A DNA stretch of 64,000 nucleotides from Rubritalea tangerina (GCF_042683245.1 NZ_JBHUJB010000005.1:124001-188000), one strand, 5' to 3'; numbered from the stretch's first letter, positions 43,140 through 52,916 are shown. The notes: generated from the letters alone by a model not told the origin. Numbers and translations: made by a program.

Positions 43140-44153
43140 CTAGGAACTGTACCCTTTGGGGTTTTGAGACTGCCATTGCCAGGCTGATTCGACCATGGAG
43201 GAGAGGTCGAGTTGGGCTTTCCAGCCGAGTTCAGCTTCAGCTTTTGATGGGTCGCCAGTGACTTCAGCGATATCGCCTGGGCGTCTGGGGCCGACTGCAT
43301 AGGGGACGGAATGACCGCAAGCAGCTTCGAAGGCTGTGATCATCTCGAGGACTGAGTAGCCACGGCCTGTTCCAATATTGTAGATGTGAACCCCTGGGGA
43401 GTGGGCGAGTTTTTCGATGGATTTAACGTGTGCTTGGGCAAGGTCGACGACGTGGATGTAGTCGCGGACTCCGGTACCGTCTGGGGTTGGCCAGTCGTTA
43501 CCGAAGACGGTCACTTTTTCACGAATGCCCGCAGCAACTTGGCTGACAAAGGGGAGGAGGTTGTTGGGGTAGCTAGGGTCTTCACCAATGCGGCCGGAGT
43601 GGTGGGCTCCGACTGGGTTAAAGTAGCGTAGAATAGCGACGTCCCAGTTTTCAGCCTGAGCAGTATCAAGGAGGATTTGTTCCATCATAGCTTTGGTGTG
43701 ACCGTAGGGGTTCGTGGCACGAATGGCGGCGGTCTCGTTTACGGGGATGGAATCTGGGTCACCGTAGACGGTGGCTGATGAGCTGAAGACTATTTTACTG
43801 ACTCCATGTTTTTTCATCATTTGATAGAGATTGAGGGAGCCAGTGATGTTGTTGCTATAGTAATCGAGTGGTTTTTCGACGGATTCTCCCACTGCTTTAA
43901 GAGCGGCAAAGTGGATGACGGAATCGATATCTGGTTCTTGGGTGAAGACTTGATCGAGGGCGTCTTGGTCCATGAGGTCGACCTGATAGAAGGTGACTGT
44001 GCGGCCACTAATTTCTTCAACTCGACGGATGGCTTCGTGGCAGGAATTACAATAATTGTCGATGAGGACGAGTTCGTAGTCACCTTTTAGGAGTTCGACA
44101 TTTGTGTGAGAGGCAATGTAGCCCGCGCCGCCAGTGAGAAGAATTTTTTTCAT
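43140..44153 (-). CDS. galE: UDP-glucose 4-epimerase
   Basis: A 337-residue extended short-chain dehydrogenase that interconverts UDP-glucose and UDP-galactose (often also the N-acetyl forms). The NAD motif is ILLTGGAGYIASHTNVELL, the catalytic Ser-Thr and YxxxK lie in FSSSATVYGDPDSIPVNETA and NPYGHTKAMMEQIL, and the nucleotide-sugar region is YFNPVGAHHSGRIGEDP. It is followed by a terminator-like repeat only on the far side, towards thrC. Confidence 0.96.
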   Translation of the reverse strand: MKKILLTGGAGYIASHTNVELLKGDYELVLIDNYCNSCHEAIRRVEEISGRTVTFYQVDLMDQDALDQVFTQEPDIDSVIHFAALKAVGESVEKPLDYYSNNITGSLNLYQMMKKHGVSKIVFSSSATVYGDPDSIPVNETAAIRATNPYGHTKAMMEQILLDTAQAENWDVAILRYFNPVGAHHSGRIGEDPSYPNNLLPFVSQVAAGIREKVTVFGNDWPTPDGTGVRDYIHVVDLAQAHVKSIEKLAHSPGVHIYNIGTGRGYSVLEMITAFEAACGHSVPYAVGPRRPGDIAEVTGDPSKAEAELGWKAQLDLSSMVESAWQWQSQNPKGYSS

Positions 44154-44219
44154 AATGAGAGTGAGTGATGCTGGGCATCTGGAACAGGCATGCCTTCTTG
44201 GATGGGAAATGTATAGTGA

Positions 44220-44247
44220 AAAGCTCAGCCAAATCTGACTGAGCTTT
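44220..44247 (-). terminator. terminator between thrC and galE
   Basis: AAAGCTCAG (44220-44228) pairs with CTGAGCTTT (44239-44247); on the minus strand the stem ends in CTTTTC. It would end the thrBC transcript before galE. Confidence 0.7.
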
Positions 44248-44335
44248 AACTATTTTGTGCCTGATCTTTATCCTGTGCTGGATTGAAAGAGCGCGCTTAT
44301 CTCTGAGTGCGCACTTTGGTCGATTCCAATGGAGG

Positions 44336-45625
44336 CTATAGATATGTAAGGATTTCCTTTGGATCGTTGCTGACAGCGTGTGCGACTTTCGGCAATGAGG
44401 AGAGGCAAGCAAGGCGTTCAGGCACCTCTACGGGTCCTGAGCCGAGCTCTTGTTCCATAGTGGGCAGGAATTTTGATGGGTGGGCAGTTTCTAGAACGAT
44501 GCAGATATCTTCAGGTGAGGCCTGCAGCCAGGCTTCAGCAGCGAGTACTCCGACCGCACCGTGTGGATCGATGGTGTAGGAAGTTTGGTCTTTGACGGCA
44601 CGGATTGCTTGTCGCGTCTCATCATCGTCGAATGCGAGCCCAGAGATATTTTCGCGCATGGATTCCCAGTCATTTTCGAAGAGGTTTTTCATACGCGCGA
44701 AGTTGGAAGGAGCGCCTACGTCCATCGCATTTGAAATGGTAGGAGTGGAAGCTAGAGGGGCGTAGTTGCCGTCAGCAAGGTAACGCGGAACTGTGTCGTT
44801 TATGTTCGTGGCTGCGACCCAATGGCGTACAGGGAGACCCAGTTTTTGGGCGAACAGGCCAGCAGTGAGGTTGCCGAAGTTACCACTTGGGATGACGAAG
44901 ACGGGCTCAGTTCCTTCTGGGAGTTGGCGCGCGGCATGGAAGTAGTAAAATGCCTGAGGGATCAGGCGAGAGATATTGATGGAATTGGCACTCGTGAGGT
45001 TGTGTTCTTCCATGAGTTGCCTATCGAGAAAGTTCGCTTTTACCATGGCTTGGCAATCATCGAATGAGCCGTCGACTTCTAGGGCGGTGATATTGCCACC
45101 CAGAGTCGTGAGTTGTTTCTCTTGAAGGTCTGAGACTCCTCCTTTGGGGTAGAGGATGATGACGCGCGTCCCTTCGACATTATGAAATGCGGAAGCGACA
45201 GCTCCCCCGGTGTCACCAGATGTTGCTACGAGGACGGTGAGCTCTTTGTCATCGTCTTTGGTGAGGTAGGCCATAGTGCGTGCCATAAAGCGCGCACCGA
45301 AGTCTTTAAAGGCTAGGGTTGGACCATGGAATAGCTCTAAAATTTGCAGCTGAGGAGAGAGGGGGACGAGTGGGGCATCAAAGGTGATGGCTTCATCGAC
45401 AATTTGTTTGAGAGCATCGGCTGGGATACTATCACCGAGGATTTGTTTGGCCACATGGAAGCCAAGCTCATTGAGTGGCATATCGCGCCAAGTTTCCCAG
45501 AATGTCTCGGGGAGTGGCGTTATGGTTTCGGGCATGTAGAGGCCATTATCGGCGGGGAGTGACCGGACTACCGCTTCTTTGAGATCGACGCGAAGGTCTT
45601 TATTGTTGGTTGAGTAAAATTGCAT
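44336..45625 (-). CDS. thrC: threonine synthase
   Basis: A 429-residue PLP enzyme that turns O-phosphohomoserine into threonine. The N-terminus has LPADNGLYMPETITP; the PLP Lys lies in TLAFKDFGARFMARTMAYL; ATSGDTGGAVASAFHNVEGT and PSGNFGNLTAGLFAQKLG give the substrate and PLP-phosphate sites. Length is normal for the short type. It lies 27 bp after thrB, which it follows in the operon. Confidence 0.96.
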   Translation of the reverse strand: MQFYSTNNKDLRVDLKEAVVRSLPADNGLYMPETITPLPETFWETWRDMPLNELGFHVAKQILGDSIPADALKQIVDEAITFDAPLVPLSPQLQILELFHGPTLAFKDFGARFMARTMAYLTKDDDKELTVLVATSGDTGGAVASAFHNVEGTRVIILYPKGGVSDLQEKQLTTLGGNITALEVDGSFDDCQAMVKANFLDRQLMEEHNLTSANSINISRLIPQAFYYFHAARQLPEGTEPVFVIPSGNFGNLTAGLFAQKLGLPVRHWVAATNINDTVPRYLADGNYAPLASTPTISNAMDVGAPSNFARMKNLFENDWESMRENISGLAFDDDETRQAIRAVKDQTSYTIDPHGAVGVLAAEAWLQASPEDICIVLETAHPSKFLPTMEQELGSGPVEVPERLACLSSLPKVAHAVSNDPKEILTYL

Positions 45626-45652
45626 GAACAGAAATGGTTAGATGGGAGTCGT

Positions 45653-46597
45653 CTAGATGACGTGGACGCCTTGTTCATTGATGGGGGAGACATAGGGCTG
45701 GTTGGTGAGCCCTATGTCAGTGAACACCTTTGAGACAGCGGCGGCGACTTTTTTAGCAGTATCTTGTCCTTCACAGAGAGCGAAGACTGAGGGGCCGGCA
45801 CCTGAGATGGAGAAGCCCAGGGCTCCATTTGCGATTGCGGCACGTTTTGCTGCATAAAACTCGGGGATGAGTTTTTGGCGACGAGGTTCCGCGATCACAT
45901 CATGGATGGAGCGCGAGATCATGCCGTAGTCTTCCTGGATTAGGCCGCAAATGAGGCCGCCGAGGTTACCAATTTGTTGGGTAGCATTGTCGAGTGGGAT
46001 GTCTTTGGGGAGGATTTCTCGAGCGACTTTGGTAAGAATTTCGATATCTGGGTGAACGACTGCCGCATAGAGGTTCTTCGGGACGGGGATTTGGGCGATA
46101 TCTAATTCCTGATTGGAGCGAATGAAAACGATACCGCCGAGTAGCGAGGGCCCCACGTTATCAGCGTGATAAGCACCATCCGCACTCGCTTCTCCAGCCA
46201 TAGCGAAGGGGAGGAGTTGTTTTTTTGATAGTGGTTCACCAATCAGTTTATTCACAGCATATGCTCCAGCAACAGCGGAAGCTGCTGAGGAACCGAGGCC
46301 GGAGCCGAAGGGCATCTTTTTATGGATTTCCATTTCAATGCCGCGGTCGGTCATGCCGAGATGGCGAAGGAGGTCGAGAGCTGCGACACCTGCCGTGTTG
46401 CCTTCTACTGTTTTGGGGAGTTTCCCATTGTCTCCCGTAATCTTGGTAATTCGAAGGCCAGGCTTATCAGAATGTCTTACTACGACTTCGTCACCAGGGG
46501 CGTTGATGGCGAAACCAAGGACGTCATAGCCACAGGCAACGTTTGCAACAGTTGCTGGGGCGAATACGCGGACTTCTTTTGGTTCTTCTTTTACCAT
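45653..46597 (-). CDS. thrB: homoserine kinase
   Basis: A 314-residue GHMP-family kinase making O-phosphohomoserine. Landmarks are APATVANVACGYDVLGFAI, the GHMP ATP loop MPFGSGLGSSAASAVAGAYA and the C-terminal GALGFSISGAGPSVFALCEG. It leads the thrB-thrC operon, giving the last two steps of threonine synthesis. No leader peptide or attenuator is visible upstream. Confidence 0.96.
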   Translation of the reverse strand: MVKEEPKEVRVFAPATVANVACGYDVLGFAINAPGDEVVVRHSDKPGLRITKITGDNGKLPKTVEGNTAGVAALDLLRHLGMTDRGIEMEIHKKMPFGSGLGSSAASAVAGAYAVNKLIGEPLSKKQLLPFAMAGEASADGAYHADNVGPSLLGGIVFIRSNQELDIAQIPVPKNLYAAVVHPDIEILTKVAREILPKDIPLDNATQQIGNLGGLICGLIQEDYGMISRSIHDVIAEPRRQKLIPEFYAAKRAAIANGALGFSISGAGPSVFALCEGQDTAKKVAAAVSKVFTDIGLTNQPYVSPINEQGVHVI

Positions 46598-46919
46598 AGT
46601 GCCGCAGCTCTTAGCAGAGATAGGCTAGGTGTCCTAGTGCTATTTAAGTCATGCAATGAGGAAAATGTGCTATCTCTTTTTTAGGGGGAAGCTGCGATAG
46701 GGCTTAGTTTTTCCTTTCGTTGGGTAAAGTCTGTTATCGCTGGAGTGCTTGTTGATTGGAGGGAAGAGAGAGATTGGTAGGAGACTCTTTGCAGGCGAGA
46801 TGCGCTTCTAGCAGTTAGGGTGGCTATGGCTCATTGAGATCGATGCAAATCGGGGAGTGGAGATGCATGTTCAAATATGGAATGGGCTCAGGGGGGGAGG
46901 CGGCTACATCCACACCACA
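46598..46919. other. intergenic region upstream of thrB
   Basis: About 320 bp between rlpA's end and the thrB start. It must hold the thrBC promoter, but I see no attenuator hairpin or Thr/Ile-rich leader peptide, and no other gene. Confidence 0.4.
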
Positions 46920-47426
46920 CTAGAAGATGAGAAAGCGCTTTTTGCGTTTGGCTTTTCGTTTGTATTTGCCGTCGCCGACGGAGAGGACTTCGACTTTGAC
47001 TTGAGTGAGCCCTTTGTGATGGAAGTCGAGTTTTTTGGCGGCGCGAGGTGTGACGTCGATGACGCGGCCGGGGATGAATGGACCCCGATCGTTGAGTCGC
47101 ATTTTCACTGATTTACCATTTTCGAGGTTAGTGACTTTGACTTCGCAGGGCAGTGGGAGTGTTTTATGGGCTCCGGAGACGTGCCAAGGTTGTACTTTTT
47201 CACCAAGTGATGTGTTGCCCCTTTTGAAGCCTAGCCAGCTTGATTCATCGTACCAAGAGGCGATGCCGACTTCGCTGTGGTTAAGGGCTTGGTTGACAGA
47301 CATTGGTTGATAGTGGGTGCCGCGAATCGTGTAGGAACGAGTCATGTAGCCTTGGTAGCCAGATGAGCAAGAGATTGTAAAAATAGGTAAGGCTAACAGG
47401 AAAGTGAGAGTCAGCAATCTACGCAT
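46920..47426 (-). CDS. RlpA-like septal ring lytic transglycosylase lipoprotein
   Basis: A 168-residue lipoprotein starting MRRLLTLTFLLALPIFTISC, with a lipobox Cys followed by SSG. The double-psi beta-barrel is evident: EVGIASWYDESSWLGFKRGN, LPCEVKVTNLENGKSVKMRL, NDRGPFIPGRVIDVTPRAAK. The Asp-Arg-Gly-Pro-Phe motif is the hallmark of RlpA. No SPOR domain follows. It acts on denuded glycan at the division site in relatives. Confidence 0.9.
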   Translation of the reverse strand: MRRLLTLTFLLALPIFTISCSSGYQGYMTRSYTIRGTHYQPMSVNQALNHSEVGIASWYDESSWLGFKRGNTSLGEKVQPWHVSGAHKTLPLPCEVKVTNLENGKSVKMRLNDRGPFIPGRVIDVTPRAAKKLDFHHKGLTQVKVEVLSVGDGKYKRKAKRKKRFLIF

Positions 47427-47517
47427 GACGGGAGTGTAGGTAGAAGTAGGGGGTGGTGTCACATAGAAAGTGCATTTTCTGTTGCGTTTTACAGAAGCTG
47501 TCTAATGATGTGTTAGG

Positions 47518-48150
47518 TTGATGAATCGAATAGTCGAGCCAGAGATATTGGACACTTTGTCGCCGGATGATCCGGCGGCTATGCGAAGCCGCGCCGACTT
47601 AAGGTTTGTGAATGTGATGATGGGGGGGGAACGATGGATTGTGAATGAGATAGCTGGGTTTGAGGATGTCGAATGTGTTATTGAGTTAGGTGCTGGTGAA
47701 GGGAAGTTAAGTAGTCGAATTAAAGAGGCCTATCCTCAGTTAGAAGTTTTAGCGATGGATTTACAGGGGCGGCCAAGGGGGGTGCATGGTGGAGTGAAGT
47801 GGAAGCAAGGAGATGTTTTGGGGGCTGGATTAGCGGCTGGTAAGGAGACTTTGGTAGTGACGAATATGTTCTTGCACCATTTGGATGAAGGGCAGTTGAG
47901 GAAGTTAGATGAGATGTTTAGTGATGTGGGGGGGTGGATTTGTCATGAGCCAGTGCGTTCTTCATCGGCTTTATTTTGGGGGAAATTGATCCGGCCATTG
48001 ATGGGGAGAGTGACGCGTCACGACATGATTGTGAGTATAAAAGCTGGGTTTGTTCCGGGCGAGCTTGGTGAGAGTTTGGCACTACAGGGGAGTTGGCATG
48101 AGGAAGTTGGAATGTTTGGCAGCTTGCGTAGTAAGGTGGTTTGCGAGTGA
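47518..48150 (+). CDS. class I SAM-dependent methyltransferase, first gene of the type III polyketide cassette
   Basis: A 210-residue Rossmann-type methyltransferase. Motif I is CVIELGAGEGKLSSRIKEA, with acidic AMDL near the end of strand 2 and LVVTNMFLHHLDEGQLRKL as the post-I region. It starts with ATG right after a gap from rlpA (divergent) and overlaps the oxidoreductase start. In type III polyketide loci such enzymes O- or C-methylate the product. The exact acceptor is unknown. Confidence 0.85.
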   Translation: MMNRIVEPEILDTLSPDDPAAMRSRADLRFVNVMMGGERWIVNEIAGFEDVECVIELGAGEGKLSSRIKEAYPQLEVLAMDLQGRPRGVHGGVKWKQGDVLGAGLAAGKETLVVTNMFLHHLDEGQLRKLDEMFSDVGGWICHEPVRSSSALFWGKLIRPLMGRVTRHDMIVSIKAGFVPGELGESLALQGSWHEEVGMFGSLRSKVVCE

Positions 48151-49163
48151 GTGATGTGAAGATTGTGGGAGGTGGGCTCGCGGGGCTTTCACTGGGGATA
48201 AGTTTACGAAAGCAGGGGGTTGCTGTAGAAGTTTCTGAGGCTGGAAGGTACCCGCAGCACAAGGTTTGTGGTGAATTTATCTGTGGGGTTGAGGATGAAG
48301 TTTTGAAGGACTTGGGGGTTTTAAATTTACTAGATGATGCTCTGGTACACAGGCGAATGCTGTGGTGGGTGGACGATGAGTGTGTTTTAGAGCGTGCCTT
48401 ACCGAGTCCAGCTAGGGGGATATCTCGTTATGTGTTAGATGAACGTTTGGCCGGCGAGTTTGAGAAGCTGGGTGGGGATTTACGTGTTGGGGAACGCGCA
48501 GGGGGGGCAGATGGTGAGGGGATTGTATGGGCTGCTGGGAAATCCAAGAAAGGTGGGAAGCGATGGATTGGTTTGAAAGCGCATTTTCTGATGGAGGGGC
48601 TCGATGGGCTTGAAATGCATGTAGGGAATGGTGGTTATATGGGTTTATGTGAGGTGAGTGCAGGAGTGGTTAATGCTTGTGGTTTATTTTTGATTGATGG
48701 GGAGGGGAAAGGCCGGGGTAAGGAGCTAATTCTTGCTTACCTGAGAGCCAATGGAATGCATAGTTTAGCTGAGAGGTTAGATGGGGCGAGTATGGATGAG
48801 GCATCTTTCTCCGCGACAGCGGGCTTTGAGCTAGGTCAGCAGCAAAGAAGGGGGCGAGTGTGTATAGGAGATAGCCTTAATTTGATTCCACCCTATTCGG
48901 GAAATGGTATGAGTATGGCATTAGAGTCGAGCCACTTGTTATCACCGTTGTTAGTTAACTACGCAGGAGGTGCACTCTCTTGGACTGATTTAAGTGCGCG
49001 CTACGAGCGAGAGACCCAGCAGATGTTTAAGCGGCGCATGCGTACGGCCCAGTTTTTTCACCCACTCTTTTTTCACCCACTGGGAAGGGAGGCTTTAGGA
49101 CGGTTAAGCCGTTGGAGGCTTCTTCCTATTACCCAATTATTTTCACGACTCAGAAGACCATGA
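48147..49163 (+). CDS. FAD-dependent oxidoreductase of the polyketide cassette
   Basis: A 338-residue flavoprotein. A Rossmann FAD motif opens it (VKIVGGGLAGLSLGISLRKQ), and the GD motif RVCIGDSLNLIPPYSGNGMS lies at about residue 237. It resembles the geranylgeranyl-reductase or UbiH group. The start is GTG at 48147, overlapping the methyltransferase stop by 4 bases (GTGA). It overlaps the polyketide synthase start by 4 bases (ATGA). It likely oxidises or reduces the polyketide product. Confidence 0.85.
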   Translation: MSDVKIVGGGLAGLSLGISLRKQGVAVEVSEAGRYPQHKVCGEFICGVEDEVLKDLGVLNLLDDALVHRRMLWWVDDECVLERALPSPARGISRYVLDERLAGEFEKLGGDLRVGERAGGADGEGIVWAAGKSKKGGKRWIGLKAHFLMEGLDGLEMHVGNGGYMGLCEVSAGVVNACGLFLIDGEGKGRGKELILAYLRANGMHSLAERLDGASMDEASFSATAGFELGQQQRRGRVCIGDSLNLIPPYSGNGMSMALESSHLLSPLLVNYAGGALSWTDLSARYERETQQMFKRRMRTAQFFHPLFFHPLGREALGRLSRWRLLPITQLFSRLRRP

Positions 49164-50185
49164 TATTGCAATCGATAGCTAGTTCATTTCCAGAATCATC
49201 TTATAGTCAAAGTGCCTGCTTAGAGGGGATGGAGCAGGCTGATTTTTGGCCCTGCCTTGATGGTAGGTCACGGGTTTTATTAAGCAAAGTGTTAGGTGGG
49301 GACAGTGGGATAGATAAGCGTCACTTTGCATTGGATCGTCTAGAGGATGCTTGGAGTCGAGATGCTCAGGAGCTTAATGAGGCGTATGAGAAGGATGCTC
49401 CACGCGTTGCTTCTGGAGCAGTGAGGAAGGCATTAGAGAAGGCGGGTGTGAAGGTTGAGGAGGTTGATGCTTTGTTTGTCTGCAGCTGTACGGGTTTTTT
49501 ATGCCCTGGAGTGAGTTCTCATTTAGCGGAGCAATTAGGTATGAGGGCTGATGTTCTGTTACAGGATATGACTGGGTTAGGGTGTGGTGCAGCAGTGCCT
49601 ATGCTGCGTGTGGCATCCGGATTCCTAGCTCAAAACCCAGATGCGATAGTGGTGACGGTGGCTGTAGAGATCTGTTCGGCGGCATTTTATGTGGAAGATG
49701 ATTTTGGGGTATTGATCAGTACGTGTTTGTTTGGAGACGGAGCTTCAGCTGGAGTTTGGAAAGGTGTTGGGGCGGGGCTTTCAGTAGGGGCCTTTGAGTC
49801 CATCCATATGCCCGAGGAAAGGGAGATGATTCGTTTTACTAATGCTCAAGGAAAATTGCGTAATCAGTTAGATAGAAAAGTTCCAGAGTTAGCAGGGAAA
49901 GCAGTGGAAGCGTTGTACCAGAAAAGAGAGCTGCTAGAGCCTACCCATTGGGTAACTCACGGAGGAGGGAGAGATGTTATTGAACAGCTAGAGGAAGTTT
50001 TACCCATTAAAGAGAATACCTTGGCACGGCGTGTTATGAGAGAGTATGGCAATTTAAGTAGTCCGTCGGTTTTGGTGGCTTTAGAGATTTTGTTAGATGA
50101 GGATCCCGAAGCGGATAGGATATGGATGTGTAGTTTTGGGGCGGGTTTTTCGGCACACAGTTGTGAATTAATCCGGGTTTCTTGA
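49160..50185 (+). CDS. type III polyketide synthase (chalcone/stilbene synthase family)
   Basis: A 341-residue KAS-III-like synthase that extends a starter with malonyl-CoA. The catalytic Cys142 lies in MTGLGCGAAVPMLRVA; the catalytic His is in HWVTHGGGRDV and Asn in YGNLSSPSVLVALE; the C-terminal GAGFSAHS is usual. The start overlaps the FAD gene stop by 4 bases, so the three genes are translated together. The efflux genes begin about 170 bp later. The likely products are alkylresorcinols, pyrones or a derived quinone, which the sequence cannot decide. Confidence 0.93.
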   Translation: MILQSIASSFPESSYSQSACLEGMEQADFWPCLDGRSRVLLSKVLGGDSGIDKRHFALDRLEDAWSRDAQELNEAYEKDAPRVASGAVRKALEKAGVKVEEVDALFVCSCTGFLCPGVSSHLAEQLGMRADVLLQDMTGLGCGAAVPMLRVASGFLAQNPDAIVVTVAVEICSAAFYVEDDFGVLISTCLFGDGASAGVWKGVGAGLSVGAFESIHMPEEREMIRFTNAQGKLRNQLDRKVPELAGKAVEALYQKRELLEPTHWVTHGGGRDVIEQLEEVLPIKENTLARRVMREYGNLSSPSVLVALEILLDEDPEADRIWMCSFGAGFSAHSCELIRVS

Positions 50186-50354
50186 GTATTTGGAGTTGCA
50201 GGAATGGAGATGGGGATTATTTTGGAGGCCACTTAGCGCAATGAGATGCTCCCGTGTTGAATCCCGAATAGACACAGCGGCTCAGCTTACCAGTGACCAT
50301 GGTAGTTTAGCCACGGCTTGTGTGACGAGGGGAGTAAACAAACGTTTTTGTTTC

Positions 50355-51758
50355 ATGTGGCGGCGCGTTGCTATTGGTTGTTTAATATTAGTGTTAGTGG
50401 GGTGTGCGGCAAAGCCACCGGCGTCTCAGATGCTGAAGGTTGAGGAGATGGCGCCTGACAGCTGGACAGCGAGTAAGGAAGGGAAGGCTGGTGTGGATCG
50501 GCAGTGGGTTCAGAGCTTTGGGGATGAGAGTTTGAATAAGTTAGTGGCTGAGGCCGTGTCGCGGAATCCGGACATGCGGGCTGCTGCTGAGCGTGTGGTT
50601 CAGGCAAAGAAGGCGGCTTATTTGGCTGGGGCTTCAGCTAGACCGACCTTGGCTGCTGAGGTGAAGGCGGACAGGAGCAAGCGACAATTCATTGGTTTGC
50701 CATTTGGTGGTTCCTCGGTTGAGAATGGGAGTTTTGCGGATCTGACGGTGAATTGGGAGATTGATTTATGGGGGCGTATTCGCATGGGGCAAGTGGCAGC
50801 GATATCGGATGCTCAGGCGGCTGAGTTAGATGCAAAGGCTGCGGAGGCGGCATTGGCTGCGGAGGTTTGTAAGGCGTGGTTTGCATTGGGTGAGGCCAAT
50901 GAGCAGCTGCGTTTATCAAAGGAGGTGACTGAGATTCGGGCCTCTTCTGTTGAATCGATTCGTGAGAGGTTTGAGCAAAATTTAGGTGGGGACGGAGGTT
51001 CTGCGAGTCAATTACGGCTGGCTCAGACGGATTTGGCCAATTCAGAAGCGACGGTTTCTCAGCGTGAGAGTGAAGTGCGGTTAGCGCAGCGGCGTTTGGA
51101 GTTATTGTGTGGAAGGTATCCAGCGGCTAAGCTGAAGGGGGCGGGGAATCTCACTCGCATGCCGAAGAGGCCGCCGGGTGGGGTGCCATCGAGTTTATTA
51201 CAGAGGCGTCCAGATGTGATTGCTGCGGAGCGCAGGTATGCAGCATCGGTGGCGCGTGTAGAGGAAGCCAAGCGGGCATTATTTCCGATTATCAGCCTGA
51301 CAGGTTCTGCTGGGACGGCGAGTGATGCTTTAGAGCAGATTGTAAATAACAACTTTAGTACATGGTCCTTAGGGACGACGATCACGCAAAATATTTTGAC
51401 TGGTGGTCGCGTGAAGGGGGAAAAGGCAAGTAGGGAGTCTAAGGAGCGCGAGGAGATGGCAAATCTAGAAGGGGTGGTTTTAGGAGCCTTTGGAGAAGTT
51501 GAGAATGCTTTAATGTTAGAAGGGTGGCTGAAGAAGCGCGTTGCTGGGGTCAAGAAGGCATCTGACTTGGCGAGTGATGCAGCAGTGGCGGCTAACAATG
51601 ACTATCTTGAGGGGAATGGAGACATTCTGACCTTATTATCTGCACAGAGTAGGGCTGTTGAATTGTCTTCACAGTTATTGACCCTGCGAAGGATTCAGTT
51701 GGATAACCGGGTTGATTTACATTTGGCGCTCGGAGGAGAATTTAGATTAAAGAAGTAG
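50355..51758 (+). CDS. outer-membrane efflux lipoprotein (NodT/OprM family)
   Basis: A 467-residue TolC-like channel. The signal MWRRVAIGCLILVLVGC ends in a lipobox with Cys17. Two OEP repeats are visible: WEIDLWGRIRMGQVAAISDA and ALAAEVCKAWFALGEANEQL in the first, RRPDVIAAERRYAASVARVE and FSTWSLGTTITQNILTGGR in the second. I choose ATG 50355 because an upstream extension of 55 residues is low quality and lacks a signal. It is followed by the adaptor and pump genes. Its gap from the polyketide synthase gene is 169 bp, and no strong terminator lies there. Confidence 0.92.
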   Translation: MWRRVAIGCLILVLVGCAAKPPASQMLKVEEMAPDSWTASKEGKAGVDRQWVQSFGDESLNKLVAEAVSRNPDMRAAAERVVQAKKAAYLAGASARPTLAAEVKADRSKRQFIGLPFGGSSVENGSFADLTVNWEIDLWGRIRMGQVAAISDAQAAELDAKAAEAALAAEVCKAWFALGEANEQLRLSKEVTEIRASSVESIRERFEQNLGGDGGSASQLRLAQTDLANSEATVSQRESEVRLAQRRLELLCGRYPAAKLKGAGNLTRMPKRPPGGVPSSLLQRRPDVIAAERRYAASVARVEEAKRALFPIISLTGSAGTASDALEQIVNNNFSTWSLGTTITQNILTGGRVKGEKASRESKEREEMANLEGVVLGAFGEVENALMLEGWLKKRVAGVKKASDLASDAAVAANNDYLEGNGDILTLLSAQSRAVELSSQLLTLRRIQLDNRVDLHLALGGEFRLKK

Positions 51759-51764
51759 TAAGCC

Positions 51765-52916
51765 ATGAGTGAGCAACATAGAGTGATTCGGCCCCTTGTG
51801 AAATTCATAGCGATGGTTGTGGTCTTAGGGCTTGGTTTTTTGGTGATGGGGTATTTTGTGAACAACCCGAAGAAGGCGCAGCAGAATGAGAGAGAGGAGA
51901 TTGTGCCTCGGGTTGAGTGGCACATGCTTAAGCAAGAGGCATATGAGGTGGAGTTAAGTGCGCAGGGGCAGGTGGAGGCTGTGACTCAGACTGTATTGGT
52001 CAGTGAAGTGGGGGGGGCTGTGGAGTTTTTGTCATCGAAGTTAAAAACGGGAGGAAGATTTGAGAAGGGTGAGTTGATGCTACGGGTGAGTGCCGCTGAT
52101 TATAAGGCTCAGTTAGAGCAGGCGAGAGCGAATGTGGCTGATGCGGAGTTACAGTTAGCACAGGAAGAAGCGAGGGCGGTTCAGGCATTGCGTGACTGGA
52201 AAAAGTTGGGCAGGGGCGGTGAGCCGAGTAGTTTGATTTTGAGAGAGCCTCAGCTCAAAAGTGCGAAGGCAAGGGTTGTGGCTGCGGAGGCGAGTGTGGT
52301 GCAAGCGCAGCGCGACCTGAAGCGAACTGAGGTGAAGGCACCATATGCTTGCATGGTGGCCAACGCGTATGTCGACGCTGGCGGGTACTTAGTGAGGACT
52401 GGTCGTATTGCGGAGATTTACGAAGCAGATAAAGTGCAGGTTCGTATGCCTATGAGTTTGGTAGACGTGACTTATTTTCCTGAAACCTTGGTGGGATCTG
52501 ATGTGAGGGTGCGTGCTGAGGTGGGGCGTGCGGTGAAGGATTGGAAAGGGAAGGTGGTGCGAACTGAGGGTATGATAGACCGCTCGACACACACGATGAT
52601 GGTTGTTGTAGAAATGTTAGAATCTGATGGTGTGGGTATGTTTAAGCTTCCTCCTATTGGGTTGTTTGTGAAGGGGACATTTGGCGGTGTAGAGTTTGAT
52701 AAGGCTGCACGTCTACCTCGGAAGGCGCTGAGGTCTGGAGATAGTGTGTGGGTAGTGAGCAAGGAGAGCAAACTTGAGGTGAGAAGTGTGAGAGTTGAGA
52801 GGCGCGAGCGCGAGTATGTGGTGCTGACGGATGGATTTGTGGATGGGGACAAGGTGATCACGAGTCCGATTGAGCTGCCAATAGAAGGGATGCGGGTTGA
52901 CCCTGCGGTTGAGTGA
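51765..52916 (+). CDS. RND efflux periplasmic adaptor (membrane fusion protein)
   Basis: A 383-residue adaptor. One N-terminal TM helix (FIAMVVVLGLGFLVMGYFVN) is followed by the lipoyl half-motif (VSEVGGAVEFLSSKLKTGGR), an alpha-hairpin (LEQARANVADAELQLAQEEA and SAKARVVAAEASVVQAQRDL), the second lipoyl half (KAPYACMVANAYVDAGGYL) and a beta-barrel. It is anchored by a TM helix; a lipobox is absent. It bridges the pump and the outer channel. Confidence 0.92.
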   Translation: MSEQHRVIRPLVKFIAMVVVLGLGFLVMGYFVNNPKKAQQNEREEIVPRVEWHMLKQEAYEVELSAQGQVEAVTQTVLVSEVGGAVEFLSSKLKTGGRFEKGELMLRVSAADYKAQLEQARANVADAELQLAQEEARAVQALRDWKKLGRGGEPSSLILREPQLKSAKARVVAAEASVVQAQRDLKRTEVKAPYACMVANAYVDAGGYLVRTGRIAEIYEADKVQVRMPMSLVDVTYFPETLVGSDVRVRAEVGRAVKDWKGKVVRTEGMIDRSTHTMMVVVEMLESDGVGMFKLPPIGLFVKGTFGGVEFDKAARLPRKALRSGDSVWVVSKESKLEVRSVRVERREREYVVLTDGFVDGDKVITSPIELPIEGMRVDPAVE

